Assembly (NCBI GenBank): GCA_964405075.1
Contig: CAYOMP010000071.1
Coordinates: 1-12,695 of the forward strand
Direction of reading: 5' to 3'
DNA length: 12,695 nucleotides
Source: CAYOMP01 sp964405075
GTDB lineage: Bacteria; Bacillota; Clostridia; Lachnospirales; Lachnospiraceae
Shown here: positions 1 to 6,654 of the stretch, piece by piece
Layout: each line of letters opens with the position of its first letter
Numbering within the stretch: position 1 is the first letter of the stretch
The notes under the pieces: model-generated
The model's database searches: none
Told to the model about the DNA's origin: nothing
What the model saw: the letters and a program-made list of their open reading frames with translations, nothing else
Translations under genes and position numbers: made by a program

Positions 1-1306
1 AACCAATATATTTTTCTGAATTATTAGGATCCCATTTTGATAAACGATATCTAACATCTTCTTCAACACCTAATGTCTGTAAGCAGTATCTTGCTAAATC
101 AAGACAACCCTTAAATTCTTCATCCATCTGGTCTGGTCTGACAATTAAATGACCTTCTGAAATAGTAAACTGTCTAACACGAGTAAGACCATGCATTTCA
201 CCAGAATCTTCATTTCTAAAAAGTGTTGAAGTTTCACCGTATCTTAATGGTAAATCTCTGTATGATTTCTGACTTGCTTTGTATACATAGTACTGGAATG
301 GACAAGTCATTGGACGAAGTGCAAATACTTCTTTATCTTTTTCTTCATCACCAAGTACAAACATACCATCTAAATAATGATCCCAGTGACCAGAAATCTT
401 ATATAAATCAGATTTAGCCATAAGTGGAGTCTTAGTTCTAACATATCCACGTTTTTCTTCTTCATCTTCAACCCAGCGCTGTAATGTCTGAATCATTTTA
501 GTACCCTTTGGCATTAATAATGGAAGTCCCTGCCCAATAACGTCAACAGTAGTAAATAATTCCATTTCACGACCTAATTTGTTATGGTCGCGTTTCTTAA
601 TGTCTTCAAGATGTTCAAGATAAGCATCCAAATCTGCTTTCTTAGTAAATGATGTACCATAAATTCTAGTAAGCATCTTGTTCTTTTCATTACCTCTCCA
701 GTATGCACCAGAAGAAGAGATTAACTTAAATGCCTTAATTGGTTTAGTGCTCATAAGATGTGGTCCAGCACAAAGGTCAACAAATTCACCCTGTTTATAG
801 AATGAAATTATAGAATCTTCTGGTAAATCCTGAATCAATTCTACTTTATATGGTTCACCTTTTTCTTCCATAAATTTAATAGCTTCTTCTCTTGGAAGTG
901 TAAATTTTTCTAATTTAGCTCCTTCCTTAATGATAGCCTTCATCTCTTTTTCGATTTTATCAAGGTCTTCTCTTGAGAAAGACTGACATTCAAAATCATA
1001 ATAGAAACCTGTATCTATTGATGGTCCAATTGCAAGTTTTGCTTCTGGATATAATCTTTTTACTGCTTCCGCAAGAACGTGTGATGTTGTATGTCTGTAA
1101 GCAGCTTTTCCTTCTTCATCATTAAATGTAAGGATGTTTAATTCACAGTCAGTATCAACAACTGTTCTTAAATCAACAACCTCTCCATTAATTTCTCCTG
1201 CACATGCCATTCTTGCAAGACCTTCACTAATATCAGCGGCAATATCAATTACAGACATAGCGCTTGCATACTCTTTCGAAGATCCATCTTTTAATGTGAT
1301 TTTCAT
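1..1306 (-). CDS. thrS: Threonine--tRNA ligase, N-terminal 435 residues (continues off the left edge)
   Basis: Class II aminoacyl-tRNA synthetase that charges tRNA-Thr with threonine in the cytoplasm. Reading leftward from the ATG at 1306, the frame stays open to the edge. Domains seen: a TGS domain (about residues 1-60), the second additional (editing) domain with its HxxxH signature at His72 and His76 (RHTTSHVLAEA), the editing-domain motif DLCAGPH, and the start of the catalytic core. The zinc ligands are present: Cys335 in LRPMTCPFQ and His386 in SEGHLIV, each within one residue of the E. coli Cys334 and His385. The usual MNCPGH motif reads MTCPFQ here. The start is set by AAGGAG at 1315-1320, eight bases upstream. 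A full-length enzyme has about 640 residues, so roughly a third, including the rest of the core and the anticodon-binding domain, is missing. Expression is controlled by the upstream T-box. Identity is secure. Confidence 0.97.
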   Translation of the reverse strand, partial: MKITLKDGSSKEYASAMSVIDIAADISEGLARMACAGEINGEVVDLRTVVDTDCELNILTFNDEEGKAAYRHTTSHVLAEAVKRLYPEAKLAIGPSIDTGFYYDFECQSFSREDLDKIEKEMKAIIKEGAKLEKFTLPREEAIKFMEEKGEPYKVELIQDLPEDSIISFYKQGEFVDLCAGPHLMSTKPIKAFKLISSSGAYWRGNEKNKMLTRIYGTSFTKKADLDAYLEHLEDIKKRDHNKLGREMELFTTVDVIGQGLPLLMPKGTKMIQTLQRWVEDEEEKRGYVRTKTPLMAKSDLYKISGHWDHYLDGMFVLGDEEKDKEVFALRPMTCPFQYYVYKASQKSYRDLPLRYGETSTLFRNEDSGEMHGLTRVRQFTISEGHLIVRPDQMDEEFKGCLDLARYCLQTLGVEEDVRYRLSKWDPNNSEKYIG

Positions 1307-1390
1307 TGTAAAAACTCCTTTCAAAATAAGCGGTTAATTGCTCTACAGCAATAGTAGTATTAACGACAAAAGGGATAGATTTTGGGGTAT

Positions 1391-1628
1391 AAAAAAACTC
1401 CTCCACTTTTGCCACAAAAGCAAAAGGGACGAGACATTCTCGCGGTTCCACCCTTTTTGTTATGAATTTAGAAAATTCAAACCACTTAATTAAGATTATA
1501 ACGTAATCAACGGACTGGATTAGAGTCTCTCAGAGGTAGTTTTCAAATGCTTCCACATAAGATATTCACAGCAACCAATCTCTCTCTGAATGCTTTCACA
1601 TTTTACTCTTCTCTTCAACGATTTATCT
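1391..1628 (-). promoter_or_regulatory. T-box riboswitch leader of thrS, with terminator
   Basis: Read on the minus strand, the leader contains the near-invariant T-box sequence AGGGTGGAACCGCG (1441-1454), which pairs with the 3' end of uncharged tRNA. Stem I is closed by AGAGT pairing with ACTCT and carries AGAGAGA and GGTTGC elements typical of T-boxes. The specifier-loop region reads AACTACC (1535-1541). Both in-register candidates, ACT and ACC, are threonine codons. Downstream, a terminator stem (CTC..TCC.CTTTTGC pairing with GCAAAAG..GGAGGAG) spans 1398-1433 and is followed by seven T residues at 1391-1397. Uncharged tRNA-Thr would favour the antiterminator and allow thrS transcription. 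The assignment is secure; the exact specifier triplet is not. Confidence 0.95.
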
Positions 1629-1634
1629 TTTGTT

Positions 1635-1662
1635 ATTATAGCATTTCATTATCAAAAGTCAA
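1635..1662 (-). promoter_or_regulatory. Sigma-A promoter of the thrS T-box transcript
   Basis: On the minus strand, TTGACT (1657-1662) lies 16 bases from a consensus TATAAT (1635-1640). Transcription should start near 1628, which leaves room for the whole T-box stem I. Predicted from sequence only. Confidence 0.8.
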
Positions 1663-1677
1663 TGTGTGAATTTTGGT

Positions 1678-1708
1678 AAATCATAAAATTAATTAAATTT
1701 TATGATTT
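1678..1708. repeat. Perfect 13-bp inverted repeat between divergent promoters
   Basis: AAATCATAAAATT (1678-1690) and its exact reverse complement (1696-1708) are separated by five bases. The repeat lies 15 bp upstream of the thrS -35 box and about 40 bp upstream of the TATAAT of the small plus-strand gene. No transcript is expected to end here, because genes diverge from it, so an operator or cruciform is more likely than a terminator. No protein can be assigned to it. The very high AT content makes some chance palindromy possible. Confidence 0.7.
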
Positions 1709-1773
1709 CGTGGAATTGTTAACATTATTATAGTAGAATTGACTTAAAGTATAATTTTACAAGGAGGCATACA

Positions 1774-1947
1774 ATGCAAAGTTTTGAATATATTGTAACT
1801 ATGATTGAAGGGGATTATGCTCATTTAAAACGAATTGATATAGAAAGCGATGACGACAAATTGGTTGCCAGAGCACTTCTTCCTCAAGAAATTATGGAAG
1901 GCACAAAGCTTTTATATGAATTCTTAGAATACAAAATAATTGAATAA
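1774..1947 (+). CDS. Small DUF3006-like protein, 57 residues
   Basis: A 57-codon gene with a textbook ribosome binding site, AAGGAGG (1761-1767), six bases before the ATG. A TATAAT box at 1750-1755 could serve as its -10; no good -35 is visible. The protein is acidic, soluble and has no signal or membrane segment. It reads as a compact beta-rich domain with EGDYAHLKRID near residues 12-22 and LLPQEIMEGTKL at about 35-46. The spacing of EGDYA and LLP..I.EG.kL resembles DUF3006, a small family of unknown function; that match is from memory and only tentative. It stands alone: thrS is divergent and the next operon is convergent, with a terminator between. Function unknown. Coding status is well supported by the binding site, frame and terminator. 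Confidence 0.8.
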   Translation: MQSFEYIVTMIEGDYAHLKRIDIESDDDKLVARALLPQEIMEGTKLLYEFLEYKIIE

Positions 1948-2050
1948 TCACAAAAATATGAGAAACACGCTTTTCAAGTTTCGTTAATTTCGCGGTAATC
2001 ATTGAAAACCTATGTAAACATAATTTTCTCCTCGTTGCTCGCGCAAACAA

Positions 2051-2078
2051 AAAACCTGCCACTTTAGCAGGTTTTCTT
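2051..2078. terminator. Bidirectional intrinsic terminator
   Basis: AAAACCTGC (2051-2059) pairs perfectly with GCAGGTTTT (2067-2075) around a seven-base loop. T-rich sequence follows on the plus strand and an A-run precedes it, giving TTTT on the minus strand. It separates the convergent small gene (plus) and the ABC transporter operon (minus) and probably ends both transcripts. Confidence 0.85.
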
Positions 2079-2107
2079 AATCTAATTTAAATTACTTTCG
2101 ATAACAG

Positions 2108-3778
2108 TTACGAAATTCTTCCATTCGCCATCTCATATACAATATCTGCCAGATTCATAGTAGACTTTCTGTGAGACACTAAAACTACTGTCCTATCCTC
2201 GCAAGATTCCTGTAATGATTTTAGAATAATTCCTTCATTCAAGGAATCAAGGTTACTGGTAGGCTCGTCCAGTAACATAAATGGTGCATCATGTAAAAAT
2301 GCCCTTGCCATTCCTATTCTCTGTTTTTCTCCACCAGATAAGGTATCACCAAGCTCACCTACCTGAGTATCATATCCTTTTGGAAGAGTCATTATAAAAT
2401 CATGAATAGAAGCCTTTTTAGCTGCTTCCATAATCTCCTCACGGGAAGCACCAATCTTTCCTACAGCAATATTATTTGCAATGGAATCATGAAATAGGTA
2501 TGTTTCCTGCGTAACATAGGATTCCATATTTCTTAAATTCTTTGTATTGATTTCTTTAATATTTTTTCCGGAAATCTGTACACTACCACTATCCGTATCC
2601 CAAAATCTCATAAAAAGTTTTAACAAAGTTGATTTTCCGGAACCACTGGCACCATGAATCCCTACAACTTTTCCCTTTGGAATATCAATAGAATATTCCT
2701 TTAATATCTGTTCTTCTTCATAAGAAAAATCTATCTGCTGTGCAGTAGCACCAGCAAATTCTATTTTCTCTTTTCCATTCACTTCTTCTATTTGAGGCAC
2801 TTCTTCCAATAAGGAAAGAACACGCTCTCCACTTGCCAAAGTCTGATTCAAATTATTTGACAAATTAGACAAAGCCACCACCGGACCAAAGGAGCCCATC
2901 ATAGCAATGGTTGAAATCAACACATTATCAAATGATGTATTACCGTTTTCATAATTCCATAACATGAAAAAAAGCATGCCAAAAGAAAACAACAAAATAG
3001 TCATATTTGTGAAAGAACTCTGGTCAGCCTCATAGCTATTTAGTTTTTTTTGCATAGAACTAAGCTTTTGTGAGCGTTTGGCTATCTGTGCCATCCGTTC
3101 CTCACCTCTATTATACTGTATCGTCTCATCTAATCCCCTCAAAGAATCCAAAACAAAACTGTTCAACTCACCAAAGGCATTACGAAATTCCATGCCTTGT
3201 GCTGCTCCTTTCTTTCCATTCCACAAAGGAATAACAACACCAACTGTCAAATATCCCAAAAGTGCAATTATACCAGCTGGTAGGTACTGTAAGCTAATAA
3301 AACAAACCATCCCAAGTGAAGTTAAAAAAGCAATGGCAATAGGGGAAATTGTATGTGCATAAAATACCTCCAGAAGTTCTATATCTGATGTAATAATTGA
3401 AATAAGATTGCCTTTATCTCTACCTTCCAATTTTGCCGGACATAGTTTTCTCAATGTTTCAAACACCTTATGTCGTATAATAGCCAATAGCTTAAATGCA
3501 ATAAAATGATTACAATACTGCTCGCCATAATGCAATATTCCTCGCAACACAGCAAGAATAATCAACACTATAGCCAGCGCTCTAATTGTACCAAATTCAT
3601 GTATTGAAAAAAGTACATTCAAGATGCCGTATCCTGCAATGATAGTTAGAAAAATTCCACACAGATATCCCAAAACACCTAGAAAAATAGCCAGAAACAT
3701 AATGGGAAGTAATGGTTTTACCAGACCTATTAACTGCCCCATAATCTTTATTCCTTTTCTTCTGTTTTTCTGCTCCAT
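2108..3778 (-). CDS. CydC-like half ABC transporter, membrane plus ATPase domains
   Basis: A 556-residue exporter half-subunit: six predicted membrane helices (about residues 15-310) fused to an ATP-binding domain. The ATPase motifs are intact: Walker A GASGSGKST (376-384), Q-loop Gln424 (YVTQETYLF), signature LSGGE (480-484), Walker B MLLDE with catalytic Glu505, and switch His536 (VSHR). The LSGGE signature and its position after a CydD-like gene match CydC, whose E. coli heterodimer with CydD exports cysteine and glutathione. The ATG shares one base with the upstream stop (TAATG), indicating translational coupling; AAAGGTGG lies just upstream. A second start at Met13 (3742) also has a fair AAAAGGA site and cannot be excluded. 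Last gene of a four-gene operon. The transporter class is certain; the thiol substrate is inferred. Confidence 0.88.
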   Translation of the reverse strand: MEQKNRRKGIKIMGQLIGLVKPLLPIMFLAIFLGVLGYLCGIFLTIIAGYGILNVLFSIHEFGTIRALAIVLIILAVLRGILHYGEQYCNHFIAFKLLAIIRHKVFETLRKLCPAKLEGRDKGNLISIITSDIELLEVFYAHTISPIAIAFLTSLGMVCFISLQYLPAGIIALLGYLTVGVVIPLWNGKKGAAQGMEFRNAFGELNSFVLDSLRGLDETIQYNRGEERMAQIAKRSQKLSSMQKKLNSYEADQSSFTNMTILLFSFGMLFFMLWNYENGNTSFDNVLISTIAMMGSFGPVVALSNLSNNLNQTLASGERVLSLLEEVPQIEEVNGKEKIEFAGATAQQIDFSYEEEQILKEYSIDIPKGKVVGIHGASGSGKSTLLKLFMRFWDTDSGSVQISGKNIKEINTKNLRNMESYVTQETYLFHDSIANNIAVGKIGASREEIMEAAKKASIHDFIMTLPKGYDTQVGELGDTLSGGEKQRIGMARAFLHDAPFMLLDEPTSNLDSLNEGIILKSLQESCEDRTVVLVSHRKSTMNLADIVYEMANGRIS

Positions 3779-5514
3779 TATTCTTTCACCACCTTTCCAT
3801 ACGCTTCTAATTCACTCTGATAACGATACAAATTGCTATATGGACCTTCCTCTGTCATCAACTCCTTGTGGGTTCCCATCTGAGCTACCATGCCATTTTC
3901 CAACATATAAATACGGTCAGATTCCACTACATTCGCCAATCTATGTGAAATCAAAATAATAGTCTTGGTTTGCGCAAGTTGACGGATTACCTCCATAATC
4001 ATTTCTTCACTTTCCACATCAATATTTGAAGTTGCCTCATCAAAAATATAGACAGGTGTATCATGTAAAAGTGCTCTTGCTAATGCAAGTCGCTGGCATT
4101 GACCTCCTGAAAAATTACTTCCCTTTTCCATGACTACGGTATCAAGCCCCTGCTGTGCCTGTAAAAATCCCAAAAGATTTACTTTCTTCAGTGCATCACA
4201 CATTTCTTTGTCAGTTGCATCTGACTTTCCCATTTTGAGATTATCTCTTATGGTTCCTTTAAATATATAACTGTTATGGCTTACAAGAGTAATGTGATTC
4301 ATTAGGCTTTTTCCCGAAATATCCCTTAATTCTTTCCCTTGTATTGTAATGCTTCCTCTATATCCTTTATTTTTTCCCATCAAGATACCTGCTATCGTAC
4401 TTTTTCCACATCCAGAAGTTCCTACAATAGAGTTAAATTCTCCAGAAGCCATTTCCATTGACACACCTTTTAAAATATCTCTGTCCTTTTCATATGCAAA
4501 CTCTACTCCATCCAAACGAATATCCGTTTCTCCATCTTCCAGCATTACATCCTTTTCTTCTGGTTCCGGTAAATCCAGTAGTGCAAAAATTTTATCACTG
4601 GCCGCCATACCATTCATTGCAATATGAAAGAAAGAGCCTAAAAGTCTCAACGGTATAAAAAACTCTGAAGCCAGTAGAATAATCATTAATGCTCCACCTA
4701 TTTGAATATTCCCCTTGGCAAATTCAGAAAGTGTTACAATCATACCAACGGCAGCTCCACCATATGCTATTATATCCATCACACTGGTAGAATTAAGCTG
4801 CATAGTCAGCACCTTCATAGTGATTTTACGAAATTTCTGAGATTCTTCATCCATCTTTGCTGCTTTATTCTCGTCTGCCTGATATATTTTCAAAGTAGTT
4901 AATCCCTGCAAATTTTCTAAAAATGAATCTCCTAGTTCTGTATAAATCCCCCAATATTTATGAAGCAGTTTCTTTGCCAGTTTCTGCACAGCCACAATTG
5001 ATATAGGAATTAGTGGTACACACACGAGAAGTACCACACTTGCCTTTATATTTACGAAAGCAAGAATAGCAAATAAAGTCAGTGGAGCCATTAAACTGTA
5101 AAATAACTGTGACAGATACCTTCCAAAATATGTTTCCAACTGCTCCACACCCTCTGCTGCCATCTGTACCACTTCTGAAGTAGCCACATTTTCGCGATAA
5201 GAAGCTCCCAGTTTCAACAATTTCCTATATATTTTCTCACGCAAGATTCTTTTTACATCCACACTGGCTTGAAAAACCGCATATGATGCCTGTCTATCAC
5301 AGAAAAAACGTATCAAAATTACAAAAAGAACCATAATACCGTATACCAGCACCTGATTCTTTGTAATCACTCCCAATAATGCTTGTTGCAAAAGTTCTGT
5401 AGCTGCATAAATCATCACTACCTGACAAATAAGCGACAACCATTTCCATATTACCTGATAAACAATATATTTCTTCGCATGAGACAATAAATGAATCAGT
5501 CTCATTTTAATCAT
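3778..5514 (-). CDS. CydD-like half ABC transporter, membrane plus ATPase domains
   Basis: A 578-residue exporter half-subunit with an N-terminal six-helix membrane domain (about 15-310) and a C-terminal ATPase domain. CydD-type features include ETYFGRYLSQ (127-136) and EFFIPLRLLGSFFH (284-297). ATPase motifs: Walker A GTSGCGKST (365-373), signature FSGGQ (468-472), Walker B YIFDE with Glu493, and switch His524 (ISHR). The Q-loop glutamine position holds His413 (VSHNSYIF), so this site is non-canonical while the CydC-like partner keeps Gln. The ATG directly follows the stop of the upstream YgbA-like gene; AAAGGAAG inside that gene's end serves as ribosome binding site. It almost certainly forms a heterodimer with the next gene product in the cytoplasmic membrane. 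Substrate unproven; cysteine or another thiol is the family-based guess. Other half-transporter pairs, including drug exporters, remain possible. Confidence 0.88.
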   Translation of the reverse strand: MIKMRLIHLLSHAKKYIVYQVIWKWLSLICQVVMIYAATELLQQALLGVITKNQVLVYGIMVLFVILIRFFCDRQASYAVFQASVDVKRILREKIYRKLLKLGASYRENVATSEVVQMAAEGVEQLETYFGRYLSQLFYSLMAPLTLFAILAFVNIKASVVLLVCVPLIPISIVAVQKLAKKLLHKYWGIYTELGDSFLENLQGLTTLKIYQADENKAAKMDEESQKFRKITMKVLTMQLNSTSVMDIIAYGGAAVGMIVTLSEFAKGNIQIGGALMIILLASEFFIPLRLLGSFFHIAMNGMAASDKIFALLDLPEPEEKDVMLEDGETDIRLDGVEFAYEKDRDILKGVSMEMASGEFNSIVGTSGCGKSTIAGILMGKNKGYRGSITIQGKELRDISGKSLMNHITLVSHNSYIFKGTIRDNLKMGKSDATDKEMCDALKKVNLLGFLQAQQGLDTVVMEKGSNFSGGQCQRLALARALLHDTPVYIFDEATSNIDVESEEMIMEVIRQLAQTKTIILISHRLANVVESDRIYMLENGMVAQMGTHKELMTEEGPYSNLYRYQSELEAYGKVVKE

Positions 5515-5892
5515 TTATTTGTCTTCCTTTCTCTTTTTCCTTTTCATCATATAACTTTCCCATTTTGTACTTATGAGATGCCATATAGCCATCCAAGGAT
5601 GATACAATATCATCCTCGGACCAGCAAAACGCATAACTTCACGTATTCGTTCGCGCATATCTGATCTATAGCAATGCACACGACAATTTGCACAAAAAGT
5701 CTTTTTCTCCATAAATGGACAATATTCACTTCGTGCCTGTGCGTATTCGCATAGCTTTTTGCATTCTGGACACAACTCATCTTTTGAAGTAAGCCCATGT
5801 TTTTTATAACAATAAAGAGTAATCATCTGAGATACCACTAACTTCTCCTGGTTTCTTTTCTTCGCTACTTTTAATGAATCTTGTTTTTTCAT
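5515..5892 (-). CDS. YgbA-like, nitrous oxide-stimulated promoter family protein
   Basis: A 125-residue basic cytoplasmic protein of the family known as nitrous oxide-stimulated promoter (YgbA). Eight cysteines cluster in the first 75 residues: Cys28 (LYCYKKH), Cys41, Cys44 and Cys48 (CPECKKLC), Cys58 (YCPF), and Cys67, Cys70 and Cys74 (CANCRVHCY). They are followed by the family core REVMRFAGPRMILYHP (84-99). The pattern suggests a metal or Fe-S site, which is inference. E. coli ygbA is induced by nitric oxide and linked to nitrosative stress. The start at 5892 is chosen because it lies four bases after the preceding stop and has GGAAG nearby; an upstream GTG at 5937 would overlap that gene by 41 bases and has no binding site. 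It is the second gene of the operon, and the CydD-like gene abuts its stop. Confidence 0.88.
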   Translation of the reverse strand: MKKQDSLKVAKKRNQEKLVVSQMITLYCYKKHGLTSKDELCPECKKLCEYAQARSEYCPFMEKKTFCANCRVHCYRSDMRERIREVMRFAGPRMILYHPWMAIWHLISTKWESYMMKRKKRKEDK

Positions 5893-5896
5893 GTTC

Positions 5897-6295
5897 TCAC
5901 TCTTCCACTGCTTCCTCTGATTGTATAGTCTTGACACGCAAGAAGAAGTACAACAAATGGCATATCCATACTACTGCAAGACAAATTCGTCCAATTGGTA
6001 CATTACGCATACATAAAAAACTGATAAGCATCACAATAGTTGTAGTACTGACAATTCTTATTTTCGTTTCCACAGTCATAGCTCGTTGCTTTACAAAGCT
6101 GTCTAAATGTTTTTTGTAAAGTTTCGTTTCAACAAACCAGTCATGTAGTTTTTTTGAACTTTTTGCAAAACAAAACGCAGTCGCCATATAAAAAGGTACT
6201 GTAGGTAAAACAGGAAGAATAATTCCTATAGTACCAAATCCCAAACAAACAAATCCTAAAGCAATCCATATAATTCGTAACGGACTCTTATTCAT
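5897..6295 (-). CDS. YbaN-like DUF454 inner-membrane protein
   Basis: A 132-residue membrane protein of the DUF454/YbaN family, whose biochemical role is not established. The hallmark GFGTIGIILPVLPTVPFY (19-36) lies between the first hydrophobic stretches and is followed by FCFAKSSKKLHDWF (41-54). Two more membrane segments lie at about 79-97 and 101-119. An amphipathic cytoplasmic stretch sits between them and the C-terminus is acidic. The start at 6295 is preferred because GGAGG (6305-6309) sits nine bases upstream; an earlier in-frame ATG at 6325 would put the binding site inside the gene. First gene of the operon behind a perfect consensus promoter and palindromic operator. In this setting it may assist thiol or haem handling together with the YgbA-like and CydDC-like products, but nothing in the sequence proves that. 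Confidence 0.9.
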   Translation of the reverse strand: MNKSPLRIIWIALGFVCLGFGTIGIILPVLPTVPFYMATAFCFAKSSKKLHDWFVETKLYKKHLDSFVKQRAMTVETKIRIVSTTTIVMLISFLCMRNVPIGRICLAVVWICHLLYFFLRVKTIQSEEAVEE

Positions 6296-6334
6296 CAATA
6301 TTAACCTCCATTTTTTACTACACAAATTATATAT

Positions 6335-6350
6335 GTTAGTTATAACTAAC
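6335..6350. promoter_or_regulatory. 16-bp perfect palindromic operator of the YbaN-YgbA-ABC operon
   Basis: GTTAGTTATAACTAAC is a perfect palindrome placed four bases downstream of the -10 box, so it covers the expected transcription start (about 6348). That is a classic repressor position. The form would suit a MarR- or TetR-type dimer, but no cognate regulator can be named. Confidence 0.75.
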
Positions 6351-6354
6351 TTGC

Positions 6355-6383
6355 ATTATATATAACGTTTTACAGATTGTCAA
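6355..6383 (-). promoter_or_regulatory. Perfect consensus sigma-A promoter of the four-gene operon
   Basis: On the minus strand, TTGACA (6378-6383), a 17-base spacer and TATAAT (6355-6360) match the consensus at every position. Such a strong promoter next to a palindrome implies that the operon is held down by a repressor and highly expressed when released. Confidence 0.92.
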
Positions 6384-6510
6384 CTGGTAAATATTTGAAT
6401 TTGTTTATAAAAATGTATGTTTTTTGCTTCATACACTTTTTAATAAAAATCCTCCACATAAAAATACCTTTAATTATTTTACGCCTCCTACTTTACAATT
6501 AATTATAACG

Positions 6511-6554
6511 AAAGGGAGATGTTCATCTTTTTATTTCAATGAACATCTCCCTTT
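6511..6554 (-). terminator. 16-bp perfect hairpin, probable terminator of the TetR-CPBP operon
   Basis: AAAGGGAGATGTTCAT (6511-6526) and its exact reverse complement (6539-6554) enclose a 12-base AT-rich loop, 100 bp downstream of the CPBP stop. On the minus strand the stem ends in CCCTTT and runs into CGTTATAATT, only a weak U-tract. It could therefore be a terminator, an RNA-stabilising 3' hairpin, or a short mobile repeat. Terminator is the best guess from position. Confidence 0.55.
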
Positions 6555-6654
6555 ACTAAATATCCCTGTCTTTATAGCAATTAATAATGCTACCATACAC
6601 AATTTATATTTTTCCTACAAAATCTTGCTTCTTGTAAGCTTTACTATTCTTCTC

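Larger units (their letters stand above)
6296..6654. other. Gene-free stretch between the CPBP gene and the YbaN operon
   Basis: Beyond the consensus promoter, the operator and the long hairpin at 6511-6554 listed separately, this AT-rich stretch holds nothing I can support as a gene. The open frames crossing it lack a ribosome binding site and have low-complexity translations. Confidence 0.6.

Noticed and set aside
223..1337. Plus-strand open frames opposite thrS (223-417 and 1134-1337)
   Set aside because: They are antisense to conserved thrS codons, lack binding sites and give no recognisable protein.
1245..1451. 68-codon open frame on the minus strand across the thrS start and T-box terminator
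   Set aside because: It overlaps the T-box core and thrS in another frame, and has no ribosome binding site. The T-box and thrS explain this DNA.
1950..2045. TTTTCAA...TTGAAAA inverted repeat downstream of the small gene
   Set aside because: Short arms around a loop of more than 20 bases in AT-rich DNA; easily chance, and the real terminator is at 2051-2078.
3078..4902. Several 66-111 codon plus-strand frames opposite the ABC transporter genes
   Set aside because: All lie inside strongly conserved ABC transporter sequence on the other strand, with no binding sites and low-complexity translations.
5874..6119. Hydrophobic 81-codon plus-strand frame
   Set aside because: Antisense shadow of the DUF454 gene; its hydrophobicity mirrors the membrane helices.
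6384..6480. GGAGG on the minus strand followed by a 20-codon frame starting at an ATG
   Set aside because: The ATG is about 18 bases from the GGAGG, too far, and the peptide runs into the promoter of the DUF454 operon.
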